A stretch of DNA of 64,000 nucleotides, from NCBI RefSeq assembly GCF_001548035.1, contig NZ_AP014723.1, forward strand, positions 1,798,001 through 1,862,000. Direction: 5' to 3'. This document shows, piece after piece, positions 8,308 through 17,518 of the stretch; the stretch's first letter is position 1; the number at the start of each line of letters is the position of its first letter. The notes beneath the pieces were generated by a model that was not told the origin of the DNA, did no database searches, and worked only from the letters and a program-made list of their open reading frames with translations. This DNA is from Sulfurospirillum sp. UCH001 (GTDB taxonomy: Bacteria; Campylobacterota; Campylobacteria; Campylobacterales; Sulfurospirillaceae). The position numbers and the translations under genes are program-made.

Positions 8308-8616
8308 TCATTCTTCTTCCATAATAGCACGAAGTGGAAATTTTTCCTCTTTTGCCATTTTTCGTACATGCGCTACTTTTGTCTCAGCAATTTCATAGGT
8401 ATAAACACCACAAAGACCTTTTCCTTGTTCATGAACGCTGAGCATAATTTCAGTTGCTTTTTCAAAACTATGATGAAAGATTTGCATTAAAACTTTAATG
8501 ACAAATTCCATACTGCTATAATCATCATTGAGCAACAAAACCTTATACATTCTTGGCTCTTTGATCTCTATAGCATCAATCGTTTCGTTTTGAAAATCTC
8601 CTTCTAAGCGGTGCAT
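8308..8616 (-). CDS. clpS: ClpS, N-degron adaptor of ClpAP
   Basis: ClpS binds proteins with N-terminal Leu, Phe, Tyr or Trp and passes them to ClpA. The residues forming the binding pocket are present: N30-D31-D32 in LLLNDDYSSM, M36 (the gatekeeper position) and H62 in SVHEQGKG. At 102 residues it has the usual length, with a flexible N-terminal tail of about 22 residues. AGAGG lies 6 nt before the ATG. It is separated from clpA by the repeat-containing gap but lies in the same run, followed by clpA and aat. Confidence 0.96.
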   Translation of the reverse strand: MHRLEGDFQNETIDAIEIKEPRMYKVLLLNDDYSSMEFVIKVLMQIFHHSFEKATEIMLSVHEQGKGLCGVYTYEIAETKVAHVRKMAKEEKFPLRAIMEEE

Positions 8617-8625
8617 TAAAAACCT

Positions 8626-9228
8626 CTATTTTGCTGTCAGTTTGTCAATATCTTTTTGGATAATATCCAAACCTACTTTTCCGATATAAAACTTATTTTC
8701 AACATTTGACGGATTGTAAATGTCGGTTACTTTTTGGTATTTACCATCTTTCAACACGACTTTAAAAGGTACTTGCAATGTTCCTTTATAGGCAATGTCT
8801 TGAACAATTGTTTCTACGATTTTTTTATTTTTTGGTGAATTGGTTATGAAATAATACGCATTGTATTTTGCAGCAAAATTTTCAACCACATATTCATCAC
8901 TTACTTCTTCAAAATAATTCAATCCGATTAACATAACATCATCGCTGTTTTGAAGTTGAAAATCCATTAAAGAAGGTGCTTCTTCTTGACATGGAACACA
9001 AAATGTGCCGAAAATATCGATTAAAACAACTTTGTTTTCATCATCTTCAAGTACAAAACCACCATTTTTACGAAGCAATGTTAGCTTGGCACCTGAGACA
9101 CTTTTAATCTCAACTTTATCACCCTCTTTATAGGTTTCTTTGACCGCCGGAACGCTCGATGATTCCGAACCACATCCTAAAAACAAGAGCAATGTCACAA
9201 CTGCGATTAAACTGATTAATTTTTTCAT
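8626..9228 (-). CDS. TlpA/thioredoxin-like lipoprotein
   Basis: This is a predicted periplasmic, membrane-anchored thiol-disulfide protein. A signal peptide ends in a lipobox LFLGC with the acylated cysteine at residue 19; a thioredoxin fold follows with the redox motif CVPC at 77-80. Start: the frame opens at 9243, but GAGGG lies just before the ATG at 9228, which gives a normal lipoprotein signal. Family members reduce periplasmic disulfides, often for cytochrome c maturation; which partner is served here is unknown. It lies between smpB and clpS in the same run. Confidence 0.85.
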   Translation of the reverse strand: MKKLISLIAVVTLLLFLGCGSESSSVPAVKETYKEGDKVEIKSVSGAKLTLLRKNGGFVLEDDENKVVLIDIFGTFCVPCQEEAPSLMDFQLQNSDDVMLIGLNYFEEVSDEYVVENFAAKYNAYYFITNSPKNKKIVETIVQDIAYKGTLQVPFKVVLKDGKYQKVTDIYNPSNVENKFYIGKVGLDIIQKDIDKLTAK

Positions 9229-9285
9229 GTTTCCCTCATACAACTTTTGGTTTATTCTACTTTGTTAAGATAAATAATATGTAAA

Positions 9286-9750
9286 CTACTCTTTGTAAGC
9301 ATGATTTTTCATAGCTGTTTTAGCTTCTCTTTGAGCATCTTTTTCTTTTAAGCTCTCACGCTTATCATGAATATTTTTACCACGTGCTAAAGCAATCTCT
9401 ACCTTTGCAAGGTTTTTTGCATTGAAATAAATAGCAAGCGGCACGATAGTCAGTCCATCTTTTGCGACTTTCATATCCCATTTGCGTAACTGTTTCATAT
9501 GCAAAAGCAACTTTCTTGGAGCTCTTTCATTAGGAGCATAGTGCAAATTTGCCGTTGAAAGATGCGAAATATGCGCATTAAGCAAAAATGCCTCTCCCTT
9601 GATAATCTTTACAAACGAATCTTTAAGATTGACTCTTCCTTGGCGAATTGCTTTTACTTCACTGCCTTGAAGTACAATTCCTGCTTCTAGCTTTTCTAAA
9701 ATTTCATAGTCATGGAACGCTTTTTTATTGCGTGCAACAGCTTCACCCAT
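9286..9750 (-). CDS. smpB: SsrA-binding protein SmpB
   Basis: SmpB carries tmRNA to stalled ribosomes so that the nascent chain is tagged for degradation. The 154-residue protein has the conserved [20 protein letters not shown] start, the NAHISHL strand and the basic C-terminal tail ([15 protein letters not shown]) that enters the decoding channel. Its ATG lies inside the end of ispE (8-nt overlap). ssrA itself was not seen in the window. ClpA, which can degrade ssrA-tagged proteins, lies a few genes downstream. Confidence 0.97.
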   Translation of the reverse strand: MGEAVARNKKAFHDYEILEKLEAGIVLQGSEVKAIRQGRVNLKDSFVKIIKGEAFLLNAHISHLSTANLHYAPNERAPRKLLLHMKQLRKWDMKVAKDGLTIVPLAIYFNAKNLAKVEIALARGKNIHDKRESLKEKDAQREAKTAMKNHAYKE

Positions 9751-10528
9751 TCTTTACCTTATGCGCTAATCTAAAAAAACTGCTTCCGCTGCCACTAAAA
9801 AACCACCCCTCTTTAGCATAAATGCCAAGCTCTGGGTAAGCTTTTAGACATGCGGGGAACAGATCATTAAGTTCTTCTTTACTAAAATGGCTGAGAAGCT
9901 CTACACTCTTCAATGTCACCATTTTCGATGCTAACGCTTGATCCATGGATTGCAAGAAATATTCCCTATACGTTTTATACACCATCGCCGTATTGCAGGC
10001 AAGTGGAGGGGTAAATACTTCTATATCAAGTGCAGCTTCATCGTATTTTTCCACAATTTCACCGATGCCACTCACATTGGCACTCTCATATCCTGAAGCA
10101 AAAAATGGTACGTCTGCACCTACTTCACTGCCAAGCTTCATCATCTCTTCTAGGCTGAGTCCTAAATTACCTACATCATTGAGCATTTTTAAAAACGTTG
10201 CACTATCGCTACTTCCACCACCAAGTCCAGAACCTGTAGGAATGTTTTTACTGACCTGAAGCGCATACATACCCATAACACGTTCAACCTCTTTGGCAAA
10301 ACCATGCGATTTAAGCACCATAAATGTACGATACAAGGTATTATGCTCTAATGCACAATTAAAATCACCCACCAATTCAAAGGCTTCTTTGCTCTTTTTG
10401 GGAACAAAAGAAAGCGTATCAAACAAAGATGGAACTATCATAAAACGAGAAACAAGCTCATGGTAATTACCACGTGTTCCTACGATTTTTAAAAAAATAT
10501 TGACTTTAGCATAGGCTTTATAGTGCAT
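9743..10528 (-). CDS. ispE: 4-diphosphocytidyl-2-C-methyl-D-erythritol kinase
   Basis: IspE is the ATP-dependent GHMP kinase of the methylerythritol phosphate pathway to isoprenoids, needed among other things for undecaprenyl phosphate. The ATP-binding motif [17 protein letters not shown] is present near the middle of the 261-residue protein, with AKVNIFLKI at the N terminus. The ATG overlaps the csrA stop by one base (TAATG), implying coupled translation in the truB-csrA-ispE-smpB run. Confidence 0.95.
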   Translation of the reverse strand: MHYKAYAKVNIFLKIVGTRGNYHELVSRFMIVPSLFDTLSFVPKKSKEAFELVGDFNCALEHNTLYRTFMVLKSHGFAKEVERVMGMYALQVSKNIPTGSGLGGGSSDSATFLKMLNDVGNLGLSLEEMMKLGSEVGADVPFFASGYESANVSGIGEIVEKYDEAALDIEVFTPPLACNTAMVYKTYREYFLQSMDQALASKMVTLKSVELLSHFSKEELNDLFPACLKAYPELGIYAKEGWFFSGSGSSFFRLAHKVKNG

Positions 10529-10755
10529 TATTTGAACTTCTTACTTAAATCTAAAAGTGCATCATGGCTAACACTTTTACTTGCTTCAATGTTGGCTTCT
10601 TTAATCGCCCTCTCAAGCTCTTCTCTTAAAATCAACATATCCTTGGGTGCATCAAAACCAAGTTTGACAACGCCTTTGGAAATTTCGACAACACGCACCG
10701 TAATATTTTCATTTAAAACAACACCCTCTCCGATTTTTCGTGTGAGTATTAACAT
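10528..10755 (-). CDS. csrA: Carbon storage regulator CsrA
   Basis: CsrA is a small dimeric RNA-binding protein that binds GGA motifs near ribosome-binding sites; in Campylobacterota it is known to restrain flagellin synthesis and is countered by FliW. The 75-residue product starts with MLILTRKIGEGVVLNENITV, contains the beta-sheet RNA-contact region and ends in a short helix. It overlaps ispE by one base and lies 1 nt after truB. fliW is not in the window. Confidence 0.96.
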   Translation of the reverse strand: MLILTRKIGEGVVLNENITVRVVEISKGVVKLGFDAPKDMLILREELERAIKEANIEASKSVSHDALLDLSKKFK

Positions 10756-10756
10756 G

Positions 10757-11584
10757 TTACGCCTTTAGCGATAGTGAATTTAGAAGATATTCTACTCCAT
10801 TTGCGCTGATTTCCACAACGCTGAGTACCTCATCGATAACAATCTGATAAATACCCTCTTCTTGTTTTTCAAAATTTTCTACACTGAGTTTGCGACCTAA
10901 AAGAATATCTTGTGGATCTTTCAGATAAGCATTTTGTGGAAGATCTAGATACTCTAGTGGATTGAGTGCTTTTTCATTCTCATAGATAAAACTTCCTTCA
11001 TTGAGGCGTTCCAGCGCACTTAAACACCCTCTAAATCCGAATCTCTCTGCAATTAAAGCACCGATACTTCTTACATAGCCACCTTCAGAAATCGTAATTT
11101 CAAATGTTAAAAAAGGGGGCCTATAATGCACTAAATGGCAGTCGTAAATCGTACTGGTAATGGCTTTTAACTCAAACTCTTTATCGGCGCGAGCAAGGTC
11201 GTAGGCACGTGCTCCATCAACTTTCTTGGCTGAATATTTAGGAGGCAAATAAGTTTTTTCACCAATCATACTTTGCAACACAAAATTGACAGAATCAGGA
11301 TGAAATGGCAACATCACTTCAACGTTATCGACTTTTTCGATATCTAATGTTGGGCTTGACGCACCTATCCATAGGGTCGCACGATAGGTCTTTGGTGCTT
11401 TTTTCAAAAAACGAAACAATTTTGGAAACTGTCCAAAGGCAACGATCAAAACACCCTGCGCAAAAGGGTCCAGTGTACCTGAAAAACCCGCTTTTTTTAC
11501 ATTGTAACGTCTTTTAATACGGCTTAAAAAATGGTTACACACCATATTGGCAGGCTTATATGCAACAAAAAGACGGTTATCCAC
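10757..11584 (-). CDS. truB: tRNA pseudouridine(55) synthase
   Basis: TruB makes pseudouridine 55 in the T-loop of nearly all tRNAs. The catalytic aspartate is in the motif GFSGTLDPFAQGVLIVAFG near residue 38, and the N terminus FVAYKPANMV matches the family. The start is a GTG that shares its last-base overlap with the stop of the helicase gene (TAGTG), with GGAG 8 nt upstream. At 275 residues it lacks the longer C-terminal PUA region of some relatives. Confidence 0.95.
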   Translation of the reverse strand: MDNRLFVAYKPANMVCNHFLSRIKRRYNVKKAGFSGTLDPFAQGVLIVAFGQFPKLFRFLKKAPKTYRATLWIGASSPTLDIEKVDNVEVMLPFHPDSVNFVLQSMIGEKTYLPPKYSAKKVDGARAYDLARADKEFELKAITSTIYDCHLVHYRPPFLTFEITISEGGYVRSIGALIAERFGFRGCLSALERLNEGSFIYENEKALNPLEYLDLPQNAYLKDPQDILLGRKLSVENFEKQEEGIYQIVIDEVLSVVEISANGVEYLLNSLSLKA

Positions 11585-13629
11585 TAGATCTTCTCCACAA
11601 ATGACGCCAAGATATCTCTTCTTGTGCCACTAAAGTTAATCTGCAGTTTAAATTCACGCCCTACTTTACTCACTTCTGTCACACGGCCAATACCAAAAAT
11701 CTTATGTTTGACAAGATCACCTTTTTTAAATGATGTTGTCTTCTCTAAAATAAGACTTCCCTCACATACGCCAGCTTCTTTGAGAAAACGACTCTTTGTA
11801 AGTTCTGTTCTTCGTCCTTTATAAAAACGACTCCCTGAGAAACTAAGGGTGAGCTCTTTTTTTGCACGCGTAATGGCGACATAACCTAGACGACGCTCTT
11901 CCTCGATGTCGCTACCATCTCCAATAAGCGGGAAAAAGCCCTCTTCCATACCAATGACAAAAAGATATTCAAACTCCAAACCTTTGCTCGCGTGGATACT
12001 CATAATAGAGATATTTTCACTGTCAATTTGGTCTTGATCGCTTTGAAGTGCCAGTTCATTTAAAAAGTCATCCACGCCCATTTGCGGGTTTTGTTTGACG
12101 TAATCACGGAAAAGTCCATAAAACTCATCGATATTCGAGAGACGTTCAAGGGAGTCTGGTTGATTGTTATAGTACTCTTTAATAGAAAAGGCCTCTTCAA
12201 TCGCATCGATCATATCGTACGTTGAGTTTTGTTGAATGCTTTGCATATGCGCGATATTTTGAACAAACTCTTTAAGGGCTAAAGCCGCTTTTTTTGTCGC
12301 TTCCTTTTCAATCATAACTTCATTTTGTGTAATGTACTCATAAATAGACTGATGTGCATCATACGCTGCTTTAAAGATACGCTCGATGGTCACTTTACCA
12401 AGCCCTCTTTTAGGGCGATTGATAATGCGTTTGATTGAAAAGTCATCATGAGGATTAGCAATCACACGAAGATAACTGATAACATCTTTAACCTCTGCAC
12501 GCTCATAAAACTTTACACCACCTACCATGTTGTAAGGGACTTGCTCTTTGTTAAGTCCTTCTTCCAAAGAACGGCTCAGTGCATTAATGCGGTATAACAC
12601 AGCGATTTCATGAGGATTGACGCCACTCAAGATGAGCTTTTTAATGCGTTTTGCGATGGAAAGTGCTTCTTGGTTTTCATCATGAGATTCCATGACCTCT
12701 ATCGCTTTGCCCTCACCTTTGGTACTCTCAAGAACCTTTCCGATACGTCCGCGATTGTGTTCAATGAGATCATTGGCAGCTTTGAGAATTTGTGTGGTAG
12801 AGCGATAATTCTTCTCTAATTTCACAATCTTTACATCATCAAACGACTCATGGAATTCCAAAATGTTTTTAATATTCGCTCCACGCCAGCCATAAATGCT
12901 TTGGTCATCATCACCTACCACACAAAGATTGCTGTGTGTATGGCAGAGTTTTCGAAGGAGTTTATATTGGAGTTCATTGGTATCTTGATACTCATCTACC
13001 ATGATATACTGGTAACGACGGCTCACCTCTTCACATAGGGCATCATCACTTTCTAGGATTTTGTATGGAAGGACCAAAAGGTCATCAAAATCTACAAGAT
13101 TATTTGCAGCTAAATAGTCTTCGTATTGCTCGTATAGCTTCGCAATGACTTGATAACTTTTCTGCTCTGCTTTTTCCCATGCCACTTTAGGATCAATCAA
13201 TGATGTTTTATAGCGAGAGATTTCACTAGAAATCATGCCTGTTGGAAGTTCCGTACTGGTATTGAAACTTTTTAAAATACGCTTTTTATCATCGGTATCG
13301 ATGACGACAAAACTATTTTTACGTCCTATTTTTTCAATATGAAATTTCAAAAAAAGCAGACCGAATTTATGAAATGTACACAGAAGTGGCGGATAATTGT
13401 GCTCTTCGATCATCGTCATCGCACGCTCTCGCATCTCACTTGCAGCTTTGTTGGTAAACGTAAGCGTCAATGTATTGGCAGGAGGAATGCCTAAAGAAAG
13501 AAGGTACGCTAAACGTGACGTAATCGTTTTGGTCTTTCCGCTACCTGCACCTGCTAAGATAAGCACAGGTCCATCTACACATTTTACCGCATCTTGTTGT
13601 GATTCATTCAACATCGTTAAATCTTGCAT
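11584..13629 (-). CDS. UvrD/Rep/PcrA-type ATP-dependent DNA helicase
   Basis: This is a superfamily 1A 3'-5' helicase for DNA repair or replication restart. Walker A AGAGSGKT is at about residues 26-33, the Walker B motif is VDEYQDTN, motif III is VVGDDDQSIYGWRGA, and motifs V-VI (SIHASKGLE, VAITRAKKEL) are also present. The open frame extends to an ATG at 13698, but homologues start about 25 residues before Walker A, so the ATG at 13629 is preferred (681 aa), though its ribosome-binding site is weak. Rep, PcrA and UvrD cannot be told apart here. It heads the run down to clpS. Confidence 0.92.
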   Translation of the reverse strand: MQDLTMLNESQQDAVKCVDGPVLILAGAGSGKTKTITSRLAYLLSLGIPPANTLTLTFTNKAASEMRERAMTMIEEHNYPPLLCTFHKFGLLFLKFHIEKIGRKNSFVVIDTDDKKRILKSFNTSTELPTGMISSEISRYKTSLIDPKVAWEKAEQKSYQVIAKLYEQYEDYLAANNLVDFDDLLVLPYKILESDDALCEEVSRRYQYIMVDEYQDTNELQYKLLRKLCHTHSNLCVVGDDDQSIYGWRGANIKNILEFHESFDDVKIVKLEKNYRSTTQILKAANDLIEHNRGRIGKVLESTKGEGKAIEVMESHDENQEALSIAKRIKKLILSGVNPHEIAVLYRINALSRSLEEGLNKEQVPYNMVGGVKFYERAEVKDVISYLRVIANPHDDFSIKRIINRPKRGLGKVTIERIFKAAYDAHQSIYEYITQNEVMIEKEATKKAALALKEFVQNIAHMQSIQQNSTYDMIDAIEEAFSIKEYYNNQPDSLERLSNIDEFYGLFRDYVKQNPQMGVDDFLNELALQSDQDQIDSENISIMSIHASKGLEFEYLFVIGMEEGFFPLIGDGSDIEEERRLGYVAITRAKKELTLSFSGSRFYKGRRTELTKSRFLKEAGVCEGSLILEKTTSFKKGDLVKHKIFGIGRVTEVSKVGREFKLQINFSGTRRDILASFVEKI

Positions 13630-13790
13630 ACGTTCATCTACTTTTTTATGATATAAATTGTATTTATTATAGCGAAAAAAGTTTAAGCAAAACTCCATAG
13701 CGTTTGATGTTTACGCTAATGCCTAAAATTAAGACAAATTCTCAAAAAAATATCATAATCAAACACATTGTTTTTGCTATTATTTTTCGT

Positions 13791-13796
13791 TATAAT
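13791..13796 (+). promoter_or_regulatory. -10 box of the LysR regulator gene
   Basis: A perfect TATAAT lies 47 bp before the ATG, preceded by a T-rich tract as is usual for vegetative promoters of Campylobacterota, which lack a clear -35. The leader then contains AAGGA just before the start codon. Confidence 0.55.
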
Positions 13797-13843
13797 CTTC
13801 ACCAGTTATAAAAGAAATTAATATAATAAGTAAGGATTATTGC

Positions 13844-14749
13844 ATGCTTAAAGATTTCTCAAAAGTAGAAACCTTTTTAACCGTTGTGCGTGAAAAAAGC
13901 TTCTCAAAAGCCTCAAAGAAGCTTGGTATCAGCCAGCCTGCTGTTACACAACAGATCAAGCTTTTAGAAGAGTATTTGGACATTCAAATTGTTGATCGTA
14001 AAAAAAATGGCATTAAACTGACCACCGCAGGCGAGGAGCTATATAAAGTAGCTTTAAAGCTTGAAAAGCACCTTTTAGCAGCTGAGAGAGAAATGCTTCG
14101 TTTGGTCAACAAAGAGGTTATTTTTGTTCTTGGAGCATCACCTGTTATTGGAAACTACATCTTGCCAGATTTTCTTAACGATATACAAGAAGCAATCAAA
14201 AATAATGTCATGCTCAAAGTTGAGGATGCCGCTGAAATTACTGAAAAACTTCTCGATAAAAAAGTCGATTTAGCACTGATTGAAGCACCTATTTTCCAAG
14301 AAGGCATTATTTACCGTGAATGGCTTGAAGATGAGCTCGTCATCACCTCTCGCTCACCACTTCCAAAAATTGTTAAAAAAGAGGATTTACTTTCTTACAA
14401 TTGGATTTGTCGTGAGGAAGAGTCCAATACCCGTAAAATCATTCATGAAACGTTTGAAAAAATGGATGTAGATTGTAAAAGCTTTAAAGTTAAAAGTATC
14501 GTTACCAGCTCTACAGCAGTAAAACATACGCTGATGAAGGCAAATATTGAAGATACCCCTACGGTTTCGATTCTCTCCAAACATATTATTGCTGAAGAGA
14601 TCGAAAAAGGGATTTTATATACAACAAAAATGAAAGGCTTAAAACTAACACGTATGCTTTATCTTTGCTACATCAAAGATAGAAAACATGATGCGCTCAT
14701 TGACAATGTTATTAACTACATCATGAGCAAACAAGACATTAAAGCGTAA
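13844..14749 (+). CDS. LysR-family transcriptional regulator
   Basis: This 301-residue protein has the LysR pattern: an N-terminal winged helix-turn-helix (SFSKASKKLGISQPAVTQQIKLLEEYL, about residues 19-43) and a C-terminal two-lobed ligand-binding domain. The effector is not identifiable. It is divergent from the helicase gene and convergent with the SspB-like gene, so no neighbour is an obvious target; LysR proteins often regulate a divergent gene, but here that gene is a housekeeping helicase whose start lies about 215 bp away. Confidence 0.9.
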   Translation: MLKDFSKVETFLTVVREKSFSKASKKLGISQPAVTQQIKLLEEYLDIQIVDRKKNGIKLTTAGEELYKVALKLEKHLLAAEREMLRLVNKEVIFVLGASPVIGNYILPDFLNDIQEAIKNNVMLKVEDAAEITEKLLDKKVDLALIEAPIFQEGIIYREWLEDELVITSRSPLPKIVKKEDLLSYNWICREEESNTRKIIHETFEKMDVDCKSFKVKSIVTSSTAVKHTLMKANIEDTPTVSILSKHIIAEEIEKGILYTTKMKGLKLTRMLYLCYIKDRKHDALIDNVINYIMSKQDIKA

Positions 14750-14752
14750 GCC

Positions 14753-15205
14753 CTACTTCTTTATAAGTTTTTGATTATTGGGATTGGACATAAGCGCTTC
14801 CATAGAGCGTCTAAGTCCATTCTCTTTAGGTGCCTTGGCAACACTCTTTGGAGGAGTACTCAGATTGATAAACACGGGTATTTCTTCAATAATAATCTGC
14901 AAGATCGCTTCAACAGGAAGACTGACGAGCGAGCCGAAATTATCACTTCCAAATCCTGCTTCAAAACTCATTTTTCCATTGTAGAGTTGAGTACTTTCAA
15001 ACGTATAGCCCGCTAAAAAAAACATGGTAATAGGTTTGAAATTTTGACGAATTTCCGCAGGTAATGGAGGGTCAAACGTTACATCTGCGATATTCGTTAA
15101 AATCGAAAAATTAACACCTCGTTTGAGAAGTAACTCTATCACTTCTTTCGTGTGTTTTTTCATCAAAGCGTGAAAATCTTCACTTCCAAGTAAGTTTTCA
15201 AGCAT
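14753..15205 (-). CDS. SspB-like protein, candidate ClpXP adaptor
   Basis: A 150-residue cytosolic protein without an obvious name. Aligned by eye with E. coli SspB it follows the same course: an N-terminal helix ending LLLKRGV (26-31), a strand SILTNIADVTF, a strand with FFLAGY (62-67), then SFEAGFGSDNFGSLVSLPVEAILQI (80-104), matching SspB's VRFNARFGG...VSVPLAAVLAI. A proline/lysine-rich linker and a short basic tail ending KLIKK follow, where SspB has its ClpX-binding LRVVK. Function is inferred only. The ATG at 15205, with AAAGGA 7 nt upstream, overlaps the end of pepF by 8 nt, so the gene is probably translated after pepF. Confidence 0.6.
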   Translation of the reverse strand: MLENLLGSEDFHALMKKHTKEVIELLLKRGVNFSILTNIADVTFDPPLPAEIRQNFKPITMFFLAGYTFESTQLYNGKMSFEAGFGSDNFGSLVSLPVEAILQIIIEEIPVFINLSTPPKSVAKAPKENGLRRSMEALMSNPNNQKLIKK

Positions 15206-16937
15206 CACACATTCCTTTAAACTCTTTCAAGAGGGATTCTATTTCGCTTATACCTAACTGCCAAAAATGCTCATCTTCAATATCAAAACCAAAATGTTTA
15301 ATAAGCTCTTTAGGGCTTTGACTTCCACCTGCACTTAAAAAGTTGATGTAGTTTTGTACAAAAGTTACTTTATCGCTTTTTTTGTACAAACCATAGAGTG
15401 CTAAAACAAGTAGTTGTCCATAACTGTAAGCATAGCAATAAAATGGTGAATGAATAAAATGAGGAATATAACTCCACCACATCGTATAATCTTTGCTCAG
15501 TGTTATGCTTTTGCCAAACATTTTTTGGCTCTCTTGCATCCAGTAGTTATTGAACGTCGCAAGATCAAGCTCGCCTTCGTGAGCATGAACTTTACGCTCA
15601 AAGGTAGTAAAATTGATTTGGCGATAGAGTGTTGAGAAAATATCTTCAATTTTACTTGCATATAACGAGCGTTTTTCAGTCGCACTGAGTCCATCTTTAA
15701 TCGCATCAAACACGAGCATTTCAGCAAAAACCGATGCTGTTTCTGATGTTGTAAGAGGTGTGTCACTTCCAAGATACCCAACATCACGTGAGAGATACTG
15801 ATGAATAGCATGTCCCAATTCATGGGCTAATGTAAATAAATCTCGTCTGGTATCGGTATGATTTAAAAGCACATATGGATGGGTTGAAGGTGTTGCAGGG
15901 TGTGAAAACGCACCACCTCTTTTTTTATCTTTTGGGAAAACATCAATCCAGCCTTTTTCAAATGCCAATGAGGCAATCTCATAAAATTTAGGATTGAACT
16001 TTTTAAATGCATCCAATACAATCTGTTTAGACGTTTCAAAATCGTACTTGCTGCTAGAAGCTTCGAGCGGAGCATAACGATCGTACTCAAAAAGCTCTTC
16101 TAAGCCCAATAATTTTGCTTTTTGTTCATAATACTCTTGGACAAGATGAAAACTACTCTCTGCACTTTTAATCAAAGCATCAACGCTTTTTTGTGTAATT
16201 TTATTGTCCATATGGCGTGGTTGTTCTGCATTTTTATACCCACGCAGCTCACAATCACTCGCAAGATCCGTTTTAATCATATTAAAAATATATGCGAGTA
16301 ACGGTTGGTGTGGTTTAAGCCCTTTTGTAAAAGCACTGGCTGCTTTTTTTCTTACCTCACGATCGGCATCTTGAAGTTTACTCAAAATCTCTTCTTCAGA
16401 GAGTTTTTGACCTTCATAAACAAATTTCATACGGCTGAAATGTTCATCAAAAAGTCTACTAAATGCAGAAGCGGATGTCATCTCTTTTTTTAAGAGAATG
16501 CGTTCTTCTTTTTGACTCAGTTGATACGGTTTTTCTTCCATCAATGATTCTAGATAATATTTATACATTGAAGAAGATGCAATAAATTCTTCTTGCTTTG
16601 GTTTAGAGAGTTTGTTAAATTCAAGTTCAAAAAAGAGAAGATTTTCAGCAATATTCGTATGTGCTTGTTGATATTTGGCATAAAAACCACCATTGTCACT
16701 ATTGGTGGCAAATTTTAAAAACGCATAGGTCATGATACGACCAAGTTTTTCATTGATTGCTTCATACTCTCTGATCGATTCTAAAAATTCGTTGACATGC
16801 AACTCTTTGAGTTTACCCTTATAAACCGATTCAAAGCTTTTTGCGCGCGCTGCAGCATCTTTCAAATCTGCTTCCAATAACGCTTCATTTTCGTAGAGTG
16901 ATGAGAGATCCCAATTCAAAATTATTCCTTTATCCAT
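15198..16937 (-). CDS. pepF: Oligoendopeptidase F, M3B metallopeptidase
   Basis: PepF is a cytoplasmic zinc oligopeptidase that cleaves peptides of roughly 7-17 residues, such as leftovers of protein degradation. The 579-residue protein has the zinc motif HELGH in TLAHELGHAIHQYLS and the downstream glutamate in SETASVFAEM, the M3 arrangement. Its stop overlaps the following SspB-like gene, and the gene follows the pabB-pabC pair by a 16-nt overlap. The pairing of a peptidase with a putative protease adaptor is suggestive but not proof of a joint role. Confidence 0.93.
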   Translation of the reverse strand: MDKGIILNWDLSSLYENEALLEADLKDAAARAKSFESVYKGKLKELHVNEFLESIREYEAINEKLGRIMTYAFLKFATNSDNGGFYAKYQQAHTNIAENLLFFELEFNKLSKPKQEEFIASSSMYKYYLESLMEEKPYQLSQKEERILLKKEMTSASAFSRLFDEHFSRMKFVYEGQKLSEEEILSKLQDADREVRKKAASAFTKGLKPHQPLLAYIFNMIKTDLASDCELRGYKNAEQPRHMDNKITQKSVDALIKSAESSFHLVQEYYEQKAKLLGLEELFEYDRYAPLEASSSKYDFETSKQIVLDAFKKFNPKFYEIASLAFEKGWIDVFPKDKKRGGAFSHPATPSTHPYVLLNHTDTRRDLFTLAHELGHAIHQYLSRDVGYLGSDTPLTTSETASVFAEMLVFDAIKDGLSATEKRSLYASKIEDIFSTLYRQINFTTFERKVHAHEGELDLATFNNYWMQESQKMFGKSITLSKDYTMWWSYIPHFIHSPFYCYAYSYGQLLVLALYGLYKKSDKVTFVQNYINFLSAGGSQSPKELIKHFGFDIEDEHFWQLGISEIESLLKEFKGMCDA

Positions 16938-17518
16938 AATACATTATCAATGATTTTAAATCCTATAAGTGCATTCATTATAGCAAATTTCTCGGCTTTT
17001 TGAAGGCTTTTAATGTCTAAATGCGCGCTTTGCAACATTCCACTTGCAAGCAAACGAGCCCTTGTTGTCCCTTCTAAAAGCGGATGATGAGGCGTTTGCC
17101 ATTTCCCATCAATGAGCAGAGCAATATTTGCGATACTCGTATCTTGAAGCTTTCCATTACACATAAAAAGTACATCATCGACATCTGGTCTAAGATGTTT
17201 ATTTAACGCATCTCTATCGCAATATTTATACTTATAGTCAATGTCTGTCTCAACCAATGAAAATTTCTCAAAATGGCGAGGTGTATAGGGAATGTACTCT
17301 ATTTTCATTATCTCTTGTGCATACTCCACACGTATACGGTATAAAGCCTCTTTAGGAGGATTAAGATGTTCAGAAAGAACTATTTTCTGGCAAGATCCAT
17401 AAAGCTCAGAGCGTGTTTTATCAAATCGGGCTTGATGAAATGCAAGATGTGCGATTTCACCATTCACCGCTTTAAGCGTTTCAAAACACGGGGATATAGA
17501 CTTTATCACACAGCTCAT
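16922..17518 (-). CDS. pabC: Aminotransferase class IV, probable aminodeoxychorismate lyase
   Basis: PabC releases pyruvate from aminodeoxychorismate to give p-aminobenzoate for folate. The 198-residue protein is a short member of the PLP fold-type IV family: [21 protein letters not shown] at the N terminus, a lysine in ALNKHLR that fits the PLP lysine position, and LLEGTTRARLL near the C terminus. It is shorter than E. coli PabC (about 270). The start is the ATG at 17518 with AAGGAG 4 nt upstream, which lies inside the end of pabB (38-nt overlap). Confidence 0.8.
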   Translation of the reverse strand: MSCVIKSISPCFETLKAVNGEIAHLAFHQARFDKTRSELYGSCQKIVLSEHLNPPKEALYRIRVEYAQEIMKIEYIPYTPRHFEKFSLVETDIDYKYKYCDRDALNKHLRPDVDDVLFMCNGKLQDTSIANIALLIDGKWQTPHHPLLEGTTRARLLASGMLQSAHLDIKSLQKAEKFAIMNALIGFKIIDNVLWIKE

